Assembly: GCA_016711265.1 (NCBI GenBank)
Contig: JADJTI010000001.1
Location: forward strand, 1 to 64,000
From: Austwickia sp.
GTDB taxonomy: Bacteria; Actinomycetota; Actinomycetes; Actinomycetales; Dermatophilaceae
Reading direction: 5' to 3'
Length of the DNA stretch: 64,000 bases
Under the pieces are notes generated by a model, which made no database searches, was not told where the DNA came from, and was given only the letters and a program-made list of their open reading frames with translations. Positions 7,365 to 16,070 of the stretch are shown here, one piece after another; position 1 is the first letter of the stretch, and each line of letters begins with the position of its first letter. The translations under genes were made by a program, and so were the position numbers.

Positions 7365-8450
7365 TTGATCGCGGCCGTCCTGGTGCTGTTCCTCATCAGC
7401 GGCCTGCTGCTGGCGCTCGCTCTCGGGTCCGAGCTCGGCCTGCAAGCCGCAGGGGTGGCTGCGTTGACCGCGTTGCTGCCCCTGGGGATTGTGGTCCCCG
7501 CGCTGCTGTGGCTCGACCGCTACGAGTCCGAGCCCATCCGGTACCTGGGGTTCGCCTTCGGGTGGGGCGCGCTGGTCGCGACCACCGTATCGCTCGTGCT
7601 CAACACCGGTTCGCTGGCCGTGCTGCAGGCCGTGACCGCCGAGGGGGAGGCGGTCGCCATCGTCGTGGTGGCCCCGGTCGTCGAGGAGTCCTTGAAGACC
7701 CTCGGTGTCCTGCTGATCCTGTGGTTCCGCCGCAACGAATTCGACGGCGTGATCGACGGCATCGTGTACGCCGGGCTGTCGGCGGCCGGGTTCGCGTTCG
7801 CCGAGAACATCCTCTACTTCGGGCAGGCCTTCCTGGAGGGCGGCGGCGAGGGGCTGGTCGGGGTCTTCGTGGTCCGCGGGATCCTGGGCCCGTTCGCCCA
7901 TCCCGTGTTCACCTGCGCCGCCGGGGTGGCGATCGGTTGGGGCTGCCGTCGCCGCGGGGTGTGGGCCCAGACCGTGGTGCCGCTGCTGGGGCTCATCGTG
8001 GCAATGCTGCTGCACGCCGGGTGGAACCTGTCGGCGGTGATCGGCCTGGACGGCTTCGTCGCCCGGTACCTGGCGTTGCAGGTGCCGGTGTTCGTCGTCG
8101 GGGTCGGGTACGCGTTGTGGGCCCGCCGCCGGGAAGGCCAGCTCATCGGGCGGCACCTGGCCGGGTACGCCGGCCACGGCTGGCTCAGCGGGCCCGAGGT
8201 GGTCATGCTGGCCAGCCTGCCGCAGCGCCGGGAGGCGCGGCGTTGGGCGCTCGCTCACGGCGGGCGGCCCGCGCTGGCGGCGATGCGCCGTTTCCAGGAC
8301 ACCGCGACCGAGCTGGCGTTGCTGCGGGAACGGATGCAGCACGGTACGGCGCGCCCCGACGCCCGGGTCGCGGAACGGGAGGCGCTCCAGGCGATGGGCG
8401 ACTACCGCCGCGCGTTCCTGCCCGGCCAGCCCAGCCCTGTGCGGAACTAG
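7365..8450 (+). CDS. PrsW-family intramembrane metalloprotease
   Basis: 361 residues from TTG 7365. The family motifs are present: EESLK (E107, E108, K111), AENILYFG (E147, N148), H179 in PFAHPVF and H217 in LLHAGW. About eight membrane spans surround them. PrsW proteases cut membrane proteins such as anti-sigma factors in Bacillus; the substrate here is unknown. The start is doubtful. TTG 7365 has no ribosome binding site, while the frame is open back to TAG 7272, and a strong AAGGAG at 7275-7280 sits six bases before an in-frame ATC (7287), which would give 387 residues. The C-terminal 100 residues are a charged cytoplasmic tail. Confidence 0.88.
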   Translation: MIAAVLVLFLISGLLLALALGSELGLQAAGVAALTALLPLGIVVPALLWLDRYESEPIRYLGFAFGWGALVATTVSLVLNTGSLAVLQAVTAEGEAVAIVVVAPVVEESLKTLGVLLILWFRRNEFDGVIDGIVYAGLSAAGFAFAENILYFGQAFLEGGGEGLVGVFVVRGILGPFAHPVFTCAAGVAIGWGCRRRGVWAQTVVPLLGLIVAMLLHAGWNLSAVIGLDGFVARYLALQVPVFVVGVGYALWARRREGQLIGRHLAGYAGHGWLSGPEVVMLASLPQRREARRWALAHGGRPALAAMRRFQDTATELALLRERMQHGTARPDARVAEREALQAMGDYRRAFLPGQPSPVRN

Positions 8451-8507
8451 CCGATCGGACCCGAGCTAGCCCGCTCCGTCCCGGCCAGGGTCAGGTGCGG
8501 CCGTCTC

Positions 8508-11050
8508 CTACCAGAGGGCGCGGTAGGCCGCCAAGGCGGCGCGGTCCGGCGTACCGATCTGCACCATCGACTCGTACCCCATCCTGCGCTGGGCGACCAA
8601 GACCTGGATCAACGCGTTCATGTTGCGCACCCACGCGGCGTCGGTGTCGGGCCCGATCTGCCAGCGCAGCGCGACCTTCTTCCCGGACGTGGCGGCCCAG
8701 TCGGCCCAATCCAGGACCCCGCCCTCCTGGGTCAGCAGCCGCGTCCAATTCCCCGAGGCGGGGATGTCCAGGCCGATGAAGTCGACGGCCTCCGCGCCGG
8801 GCCAGCCGGTGCCGCCCTGCCGGGGGCTCGTCCCGATCGGGGCCACCCACTCGATGCGGATCAGCTCGTTGTGCGCCCGGACCATCTGCGCGGCGCGCCG
8901 GAACGCCGCCGCCGTCGGGTTCGTCGACAGCTCGCTGTCCACCGCCGGGGTCCGCAGGCGGATCACGTTGGTGCGGCGGGACTCGGCCAGCTCCCGCCCG
9001 AACGCGCTCCACGCGGCGTCATGTTCCCCGGCGGCGATGTCGGCGACTGTGGCGCCACCCACGGTGAGGGGTACGTCGTACACCACCCTGGCCGTGGACT
9101 GGTCGGACTGCCGGTACACGGGGTTGGCGTCGGTGAGTTCGGCCCATGAGGCGCCAGGGAGGGTCACCTCGACGAGGTGGGTCTGGTCCCCGGCTTGCCG
9201 GGCGGCCTCCCGGGCGGAGCCGAAGCTATCCACGTCGGTCACTCGGCCGCTGGCCCAGGGTGCGGGGGAGGCGAGCGGAACAGTCGCGTTCGCCGACGGC
9301 AGGGCGGTCGGCGCCTCGCGGGGAGCCGGACGGGGTACGACGGGGCCGGTCACCGCGGTGCCCGCCGGCAGGGGGGCCGAGGCGGACGTGGTCGGCGACG
9401 CGGTGGGGACAGTCGGCGCCGGTGCCGGGGGTGCGGGCGGACTCGGCGGCTCTGGCAGTTCGGGGAGTTCAGGGAGTTCGGGTAGTTCGGGTGACGTGGC
9501 CGTCGGGGTACTCGGCGACGTCGTGGATGGTGAGCTGGGCGTCGTGGTGGGCGCTGCGCTCGGGGTGGTGGTCGGCGTTTGCGTCGGGAGCGCGGGCGGT
9601 GCAGCCGTGGGCGTCGCGGGCGGTGCAGCCGTGGGCGTCGCAGGCGGGGTCATCGGCGGCGGAGGCGGGGGCGTCTTGGTGGGCCGAGGGGGCGCCGGCG
9701 TGTCGTCGAGGACCTCGTCGGGGATCGGTCCACCGGGGCTGTCCGTCGCCTCGACCTCGTCCTCGTCCGGCTCGGCCTCCGGGCTTTCCTCGCGAGCGGT
9801 TTTGCCCGTGGTTTCAGAGCTGGGCTCGGTGGTCGTGGGCGTGCCCGTGGGGGTGTCCGTGGCCTCCCCTGGTGCTGTCGACGTCGACGTACGGGGTGAA
9901 CTGGGCACGGACTCTTCGGGGGCTGCCTCTGCGTCGGGATCCTCGGGCAGCACGATGGTTACGCCCGGCAACGGACGCCGAGGGGTCGTCGGTGACGTCG
10001 GGGGCGGCAGTGTTTCCTCACGGGTGCCCGTGCCGTCGGGGTCCACATGCACGGTGACCTCTGCGTCGCGGCCGGTGGGCAGCACGATGACCAGGCCCGG
10101 CCGCTGGGTGCGTCGAGGCCGCTGCGACGTCGGGCGGGTCGTGGTGGACTCGTCGGCGCGGGGCGTCGAGGTCGGGCTCTCCGGGGGTTCTGGCTGGTCG
10201 GAGGCTTCCGAGGGCAGCTGGGGCAGGTCCTTCGGGCTGCGGGTGGGTAGCGGGCCGGTCGGTAGCGTGGTCGGTAGCGTGGTCGGTGGTGTGGTCGGCC
10301 AGGGGGTGAAGGAGGTCGTGGGCGCCTGCTGGTCGTCCTGCGGCAGCGTGTCGGTTCGGCGGGCGTGCTGGTCTCGGTGGGCGTGCTGGTCTCGGTGGGC
10401 GTGCTGGTCTCGGTGGCCGTGCCCGTCGCCGCGTCGGTCGCGGGTTCGTGGGGGGTGGTGCTCGGCGAGCGGGTCGGGAGCGGGCCCTGGTCCGGACGAA
10501 CGGTCTCGGGAGCCAGGGTTGGTGGGGCCGAGTCCACCGGGACGGTCGGCGGGGCGGTTTCTGTGCTGCCCGGTGCCGGCGGCGGTCCGGGGTCCGGGGG
10601 CGCCGAGGGAGTCTGCGGCGACGCCGGCGGTGCGCTCCATTCCGCCGATGGTGGGACCACCTGCGGCGACGGAATCGTGACGGGCGTCGCCGGGGTCGGC
10701 GTGGCCGGGTCGCGCGCGGGGTCCGGTGCGGTGGGACGGATCGTCACCTCGCCGGTAGGCCCGGCCGTGGCCTGCCAGGTTACGCCGTCGACGGCGGTGG
10801 CGGAACTCTGCGGCGCGGGCGGTGCCACGGGTGTGGGAGCGGTGAACGACGTGGGCGCTGACGGGCACGGTTCGACCGAGCCGTCGCTGCCGCCCGGGCA
10901 GGCCGTGGTGCCTGCCGTCGCGGGTCGCTCAGCGGGGACCGTGGCGGTGGCGTTCGCTGCGGGGGCGGCCACGATGGCCACCGCGACGGCGGCCGGGATA
11001 GCGGCCGGTCGACCAAACCGCGAGAATCGCTGTGCTGCGCGCAAATCCAT
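8508..11050 (-). pseudogene. Secreted Pro/Thr-rich protein with GH26-like C-terminal domain, frameshifted
   Basis: Frame one starts at ATG 11050 with an Arg-containing signal peptide (AAIPAAVAVAIVAAPAANA) and continues as a Pro/Thr/Ser-rich stalk. Near 10350-10357 it shifts: the natural reading TPAEP-DTLPQDDQQAPTT needs one extra C. The second frame continues the stalk for about 330 residues, including two related segments (GLVIVLPTGRDAEVTV and GVTIVLPEDPDAEAAP). It ends at 8508 in a folded domain of about 220 residues. That domain, with WPGAEAVDFIGLDIP, GVLDWADWA and WVRNMNALIQ, resembles GH26-type TIM barrels, but the usual catalytic glutamate segment reads KKVALRWQIG. The repaired protein would be about 845 residues, surface-exposed or secreted. 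Confidence 0.7.
10361..10414. repeat. Three perfect 18-bp tandem copies within the stalk
   Basis: GGGCGTGCTGGTCTCGGT occurs three times in tandem, encoding TETSTP repeats on the minus strand. The 18-bp length preserves frame, so copy-number change alone would not cause the nearby frameshift. The break lies immediately beside the array, at 10350-10357. Confidence 0.9.
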
Positions 11051-11204
11051 GGGAGCTCACTCTGCATAAACCGGTCGCGGAAACGATCAAGGGGCGGGCT
11101 TGGAGCCGATCGTACCGTTATGCGGTCGTGATGTGGATAGTTGATGAGGAGTTCTTGTGGATAGTCCCGTGTCGCTGTGCGGTGAGCGGCAGGACGGTGC
11201 CTGG

Positions 11205-12530
11205 TTACGGCTTTCGAGGTGGCAGCAAATAGAGCGTCTCCGAAGCGGATTCGCGTGACCTCACCAATGCCCCCGAGGTGGTGAGTTCCTCGGGGAACCC
11301 CTCGCCGGCCAGTAGTACGCCTCGCCGGATCAGGGGTCCGACCAGTGCGTACTGCGTGCCGATGGTGCCGAGGGCGCGATCGGAGGTGATGTGCCGAGTG
11401 GTCCACGCGCCCAGATCCACCACCCGGCCCCGGGTCAGATCGATCAGCGAGCGGGACAGGATTCCCCATTCTCGTGAGGGCGATGGAGTCCAGCGAAGAT
11501 CGACGCGCGTCGCATTACCCGGCCCGGTTGGGAGAATTCCTCCGAAGCTGAAACGGATATCGTGGGCACGGTCTGAATAGACCAGTGTTCGAAGAGTTTT
11601 CCCGGGCAGGACGGTGATGATCGCAGCGCCGGTATACGCGATCACCGTGGGGCGTATCGATTGGCGGGAAATGGGTTCCCACGGCGTCGCCGGGCCCGCC
11701 GCCGCGTCCGCACGCAGGTGCCACCAACCGGTGTCGGCGGCCGCGGTCACGGTGCCGTTGGTCCGGGCCGCCATGGCTAGGGCGCCCTGGGGGACCGCCA
11801 CCCGGCGTAGCCGGCCCCCCTGCACGACCGCCACGGTGCTCTGGTCGAGGCCGATCAGCGGAGCCTCGCCCCGGTACGTCGCCCGGGCCCCGGTCGGAAG
11901 TGCCACCTCCCCCGGCGTACCGTCGCTGATCCGCCACCACGCCAACCGGTCGGAGAGCTGGACGGCGAGCGCGGGCTGGCCGTCCACGGTCGTCGAGGCC
12001 AACGGGCTGGACACCTCCCCCGCTGGCAACGGCGCCGACCACCGGGTCGCACCCGTCGCAGCCTCGATGAGCAGCACCCGTCGTTGTGCGGTCAGTACGG
12101 CGACCCGGTCGCCTCCGATGACCGCGGCGGGCCCGGCTTTAGGCAGCAAGGCCGGGGATCGCCAGAGCGCGTCGGCAGACCATTCGGCCGGGGGTGTGGC
12201 CGGGTATCGCACGCCGGTCACCGCCTCCTGAGGTCGGTCGCGCAGCACCGTCCAGGCCATCAGAGCGATCGCACACCCGAGGACGGCGAGGGCGGCGATG
12301 ACGGCGACGGTGCGGGTGAGCACGCGACGGGGGACGGCCAGGGTCACAGGAGGTCTGGTCGGCGTGCTGCGCCGGTGGTTCCGACGCCGAGGCGGTGGCG
12401 GGGACGCAGGCTCGGCGACGGGGGAATCGGAGCTGTCGGGTACGCCGGAGCGCGACGCGCTGGTGGTCAGGGCGGTGGAGATGCCGCGCACCGCGACCCG
12501 CCGGGTGCCTTCGTCGTCACCCTCGTACAT
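11205..12530 (-). CDS. Membrane-anchored PQQ-like beta-propeller protein
   Basis: 441 residues from ATG 12530. A basic, proline-rich cytoplasmic N terminus precedes one membrane helix (VAVIAALAVLGCAIALMAWTV). The extracytoplasmic part has repeated blades of PQQ/WD type: DRVAVLTAQRRVLLIEAATG followed by TRWSAPLPAG is the classic store-and-compare blade. No catalytic motif is visible, so a scaffold or binding role at the cell surface is likely. It is transcribed in the same direction as the secreted gene that follows 154 bp downstream and divergently from the Usp gene at 12765. Confidence 0.75.
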   Translation of the reverse strand: MYEGDDEGTRRVAVRGISTALTTSASRSGVPDSSDSPVAEPASPPPPRRRNHRRSTPTRPPVTLAVPRRVLTRTVAVIAALAVLGCAIALMAWTVLRDRPQEAVTGVRYPATPPAEWSADALWRSPALLPKAGPAAVIGGDRVAVLTAQRRVLLIEAATGATRWSAPLPAGEVSSPLASTTVDGQPALAVQLSDRLAWWRISDGTPGEVALPTGARATYRGEAPLIGLDQSTVAVVQGGRLRRVAVPQGALAMAARTNGTVTAAADTGWWHLRADAAAGPATPWEPISRQSIRPTVIAYTGAAIITVLPGKTLRTLVYSDRAHDIRFSFGGILPTGPGNATRVDLRWTPSPSREWGILSRSLIDLTRGRVVDLGAWTTRHITSDRALGTIGTQYALVGPLIRRGVLLAGEGFPEELTTSGALVRSRESASETLYLLPPRKP

Positions 12531-12764
12531 GGCGATAACCCCCGAACTGGACGAGCGTCCTGAGTCTTCACAGGGTGGCACAGCCGCCCCGCTTCCCGGG
12601 GCCGGTGCGAGGGAATCGAGGGCGCGTGCGCGACGTCGGCCAACTGTGGCCGGTCTATCGGCCGCACGCTGGAGGGGAGTTGGCAGGCTAGGACCATCGG
12701 GTGGGCGACCAGGCGCGGCGCTGATGTGGTGCGGCGGCTGGTAGGCAGGTGCGGAGGAGGAGCG

Positions 12765-13661
12765 ATGTCCGAGGTGCAGTCGCTGGCGGGCACGGTCGTG
12801 GTCGGCGTGGACGGCTCTCGCAGCGCCCGGCAGGCCCTGCAGTGGGCAGCGCTGTGGGCGGCGGCGGCTCAACTGCCGGTGACGGCGGTGGCGGCGCTCG
12901 GGAACCGCCCGGAGGTGCCGTCCGCCGACCCCGGTCCCAGCGCAGACTTCGGTGATGAGGTACGCCGGATGGTCGAGCGGGAGATCGCCGCCGTCATGCA
13001 GACCTCGCCGGGGGTGCGCCTGGAATACCGCGGCGTGTGGGGCGAGGCGGACACCGCTTTGATCGAGGCCAGCCGCTACGCCGAGATGCTGGTCGTCGGC
13101 ACCCGGGGGCTCGGCGGATGGCGAGGGGTCCTGCTGGGCGGCGTGAGTGACAAGGTCACCAGCGGGGCTCGGGGGACGGTGGTGGTGGTCCCACCGCACG
13201 GGAAACTCGCCGTCTGCGGCGATGAACCCGTCACCCTGGCGGTCGCCGACCCGGCCACAGCGGGACCGTCGTTGACCTTTGCGGTGGCGGCCGCGCGTAC
13301 CTTCAGTGTGCCCTTGCAGCTGGTGCATGCCTGGCAGGTGGACCGGCGTTCGGCAGTGCTCGGCACGTCCTGGGGCGCGCGCCGCGTCCGGGCGGCACGG
13401 CTGCGGGCTCAGCACCGACTGGACGAGGTGGCCCGGATGGCGCGGGAACTGGCGGGTTCGGCCCAGGGGCCGACCATGTCGTCCCGGCTGGTGGAGGCCA
13501 CCGCCGCGCACGCCCTGGTGCAGGCTTCGGAGGAGTCCTGCCTGGTGGTGACGGGGACCCGGGGGAGGGCCGGTTGGTCAGGGCTGTTGCTGGGGTCCCG
13601 CAGCCGGGAGCTTGCTCAAGAGGCGGCCTGCCCGGTAGCGATCGTCCGCGAACGGGACTGA
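12765..13661 (+). CDS. Universal stress protein, tandem UspA domains
   Basis: 298 residues from ATG 12765 with a strong GGAGGAG. Two UspA domains lie in tandem. The first begins TVVVGVDGSRSARQALQWA and ends near VVVVPPHGK. The second begins VTLAVADPATAGPSLTFAV and carries the ATP-binding type loop GTRGRAGWSGLLLGSRSRE. The first domain has GTRGLGGWRGVLLGGVSD at the same position. Such tandem Usps bind ATP and act in dormancy or hypoxia in mycobacteria. Two other tandem Usps are encoded at 42882 and 52114; this one lacks a clear copy of the 31-bp site found upstream of those two. Confidence 0.93.
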   Translation: MSEVQSLAGTVVVGVDGSRSARQALQWAALWAAAAQLPVTAVAALGNRPEVPSADPGPSADFGDEVRRMVEREIAAVMQTSPGVRLEYRGVWGEADTALIEASRYAEMLVVGTRGLGGWRGVLLGGVSDKVTSGARGTVVVVPPHGKLAVCGDEPVTLAVADPATAGPSLTFAVAAARTFSVPLQLVHAWQVDRRSAVLGTSWGARRVRAARLRAQHRLDEVARMARELAGSAQGPTMSSRLVEATAAHALVQASEESCLVVTGTRGRAGWSGLLLGSRSRELAQEAACPVAIVRERD

Positions 13662-13670
13662 GGTGGTCGG

Positions 13671-13744
13671 CGCCCCCGGCAGGACTCGAACCTGCGACCT
13701 AGAGATTAGAAGGCTCTTGCTCTATCCAGCTGAGCTACGGGGGC
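13671..13744 (-). tRNA. tRNA-Arg (anticodon UCU)
   Basis: 74 bases. Acceptor GCCCCCG pairs with CGGGGGC, discriminator G. The anticodon arm AGAGC-CTTCTAA-TCTCT gives UCU, with a C-U mismatch at the base of the loop. T arm GCAGGTTCGAGTCCTGC. Only CC of the 3' end is encoded, followed by G. Confidence 0.95.
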
Positions 13745-13827
13745 CGTGAGCGAGGCTGAAGAGTGCCGCTCTGGTGCAGCAGTTTAATCCCCGGGCGCGA
13801 AAGTCCGTCAGTGTTGCGGGGCGCGCC

Positions 13828-14112
13828 TCACTCGGTCGGCAGCAGCCCCATGCGGCGGAGCATCTGCTCGGCGTACGGGTCGCAGAACCCCTGGCTCACG
13901 TAGTGGGCCCGCTGCACGAACAGCCAGGCCTGCGGATCGGCCTCGGCCAGGATCTCGGCGACCGCCTCGTGCTGGGCCTGGTTGGCGGCATCGACGGCCT
14001 GGGCCACCTGCCCGGCTACCCGCTGCAGTCGTTCGGCGATCTCGGCGACCACCACCGGCGGACTCGACGGCGTGATCACACTGGGGTCGACCAGCTCGTA
14101 CCCCATGACCAT
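13828..14112 (-). CDS. Small conserved-looking protein of unknown function
   Basis: 94 residues, starting at ATG 14112 or, two codons later, at MGYELVD. The middle is an Ala/Gln-rich amphipathic helix (EIAERLQRVAGQVAQAVDAA), and the C terminus reads VQRAHYVSQGFCDPYAEQML. No signal peptide or membrane segment. Codon use is like that of neighbouring genes, which supports it as real. I do not recognise the family. It is divergent from the GTPase operon at 14364, with about 250 bp between them in which I see no other gene. Confidence 0.65.
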   Translation of the reverse strand: MVMGYELVDPSVITPSSPPVVVAEIAERLQRVAGQVAQAVDAANQAQHEAVAEILAEADPQAWLFVQRAHYVSQGFCDPYAEQMLRRMGLLPTE

Positions 14113-14363
14113 CGCTCACCTCCGGCCCAACCCTGGTGCCGTTCCTGCCGCCAGGCGTGGCGGACAGAGAGCCAATCGACCTGGCCACCGGGGTCCTGAG
14201 GGATCGTCGTGTGCCGCGGCGGACGGCTCGGTTGCCGTCCGTCCAGCCACAACCAGGCTGCCCCACCGTTCCTGCTGAACCGGAGCCGAATTGAGCGCAC
14301 GAGGGCACCGACTGGCCGGGACAGATAGTTGGAATTGGCGTCTGGCCAAGACACGATGATCGG

Positions 14364-16070
14364 GTGACCGAGAGCGCTGGAGACCCGCAGCTGTTGCGGG
14401 CCATGCGGACGCTTCGCGCCGAGATCGGTGCGGTCACGTTGCCCTTGCAGATCGACGGCGTCGCGCTGGCCCGACAGCATCAAGGCCGGCTGATCGCGCA
14501 ACTGGACGATTACATTCTTCCCCGGCTCGCCGACCTCGACGCGCCGCTGCTCGCCGTCGTCGGAGGTTCGACCGGCGCGGGCAAGTCCACCCTGGTCAAC
14601 AGTCTCGCCGAACGGGTGGTCAGCCGGTCGGGCATCCTGCGGCCCACCACCCGAGCCCCGGTCCTGGTCCATCACCGCGACGATGCCCACTGGTTCACCA
14701 CCGCCCGGATCCTGCCCAATCTGGCCCGCGTCGTGGGCGGTGAGGGGATCCACGACGATCCAAGCTCGGTGCGGCTGATGACCTCGCAGGGGCTGCCCGC
14801 GGGCGTGGCCATCCTCGACGCCCCCGACATCGACTCGGTGGTGGCCGCGAACCGTGACCTGGCACGCCAACTCCTGCAGGCGGCCGACCTGTGGATCTTC
14901 GTCACCAGCGCCGCCCGGTACGCCGACGCCGTGCCGTGGGCGGTGTTGCGCGAGGCCGCCTCCCGCGGGACGTCGGTGGCCATCGTGCTGGACCGCGTCC
15001 CCCCGGACGCCATCGACATCATCGGCGATCACCTGGCCGAGATGCTGGTCGCCGAAGGTCTACGGCACGCGCCGGTGTTCACGCTGCCCGAATGCGTGCT
15101 CGACGAGGCCGGCCTCTTGCCGCCCGAGGAGGTCGCGCCGCTGCGGGAATGGTTGACCCGACTCGCCGAGGACGCGCGGGCCCGGGGCGTCGTCGTACGC
15201 CGCACCCTCTCTGGTGCCCTGCAGGCCATGGACGAGTCGGTGCTGGAACTGGCCGAAGCCAGCTCGGCCCAGGCGCAGACCGTGGAACAGCTCCGAGCCA
15301 TCGTCACCCTGGCCTACGCGCAGGCCACCGATGAGGTGGCGGCGGGCGTCACCGACGGCTCCCTGCTGCGCGGCGAAGTTCTCGCGCGGTGGCAGGAGTA
15401 CGTCGGCACGGGAGAGTTCCTCAAGTCGGTCGAGGTCAAGGTCGGGCGCCTGCGGGACCGGCTGTCCTCGGCCCTGCAGGGCAAACCGGCCCCCGGTCAG
15501 GACCTTGGGGAGGCCCTGCAGTCCGGTGTCGCCTCGCTGATCCAGGCGCATGCCGAGGCTGCCCGGTTGACCATCGTGCGGCGGTGGAGCGCGGTGCCCG
15601 GGGGGGCCGAACTGTTGGCCGCCCACCCGGAGGTGTTGACCCCGCCGGAGGGCTTCGGCGATGACGTGAACCGGCTGGTCCGGGACTGGCAGGGCGGGAT
15701 CTTGGATCTGGTCCGCCATGAAGGCAAGGACCGTCGGACCACGGCCCGGGTGATGGCGTTCGGGGTGAACGCCGTCGGCGTGGTGCTGATGCTCGTCGTC
15801 TTCAGCCACACCATGGGCATCTCCGGGGGCGAGGTCGGGATCGCCGGGGGGTCGGCGGCGCTGGCGCAGCGGCTGCTGGAAGCGATCTTCGGGGACCAGG
15901 CAGTGCGCACGCTGGCGGAACGGTCGCGGCGGATGCTCATCGACCAGACCCGCGACTTGTACCAGGAAGAACGGTCAAGGGTGCTGGAGCTGCTGGCCGG
16001 GATCGAGCTGGACTCGGACGCTCCGCACCGGCTCCGCGACGCCGCGGCGCTGGTCAGGAGTGGCCGGTGA
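14364..16070 (+). CDS. Dynamin-like GTPase, first of a pair
   Basis: 568 residues from GTG 14364. The P-loop is GGSTGAGKST (67-76), followed by RPTTRAPV as a switch I type segment and ILDAPDIDSV as G3. A long alpha-helical region follows, then a hydrophobic hairpin near residues 460-500 (AFGVNAVGVVLMLVVF) and a helical tail. This matches bacterial dynamin-family proteins that bind and remodel membranes. The stop overlaps the start of the second GTPase (GTGATGA), so the two are translationally coupled. Streptomyces encodes a paired dynamin operon for septation; equivalence here is inference. Confidence 0.87.
   Translation: MTESAGDPQLLRAMRTLRAEIGAVTLPLQIDGVALARQHQGRLIAQLDDYILPRLADLDAPLLAVVGGSTGAGKSTLVNSLAERVVSRSGILRPTTRAPVLVHHRDDAHWFTTARILPNLARVVGGEGIHDDPSSVRLMTSQGLPAGVAILDAPDIDSVVAANRDLARQLLQAADLWIFVTSAARYADAVPWAVLREAASRGTSVAIVLDRVPPDAIDIIGDHLAEMLVAEGLRHAPVFTLPECVLDEAGLLPPEEVAPLREWLTRLAEDARARGVVVRRTLSGALQAMDESVLELAEASSAQAQTVEQLRAIVTLAYAQATDEVAAGVTDGSLLRGEVLARWQEYVGTGEFLKSVEVKVGRLRDRLSSALQGKPAPGQDLGEALQSGVASLIQAHAEAARLTIVRRWSAVPGGAELLAAHPEVLTPPEGFGDDVNRLVRDWQGGILDLVRHEGKDRRTTARVMAFGVNAVGVVLMLVVFSHTMGISGGEVGIAGGSAALAQRLLEAIFGDQAVRTLAERSRRMLIDQTRDLYQEERSRVLELLAGIELDSDAPHRLRDAAALVRSGR

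Noticed and set aside
10361..10414. Phase-variable frameshift caused by the 18-bp repeat
   Set aside because: The repeat unit is a multiple of three, so copy change keeps frame. The break is a single-base difference beside it.
8620..10680. 686-residue Gly/Val/Ser-rich plus-strand frame
   Set aside because: Antisense of the Pro/Thr-rich stalk gene; open only because of its codon bias.
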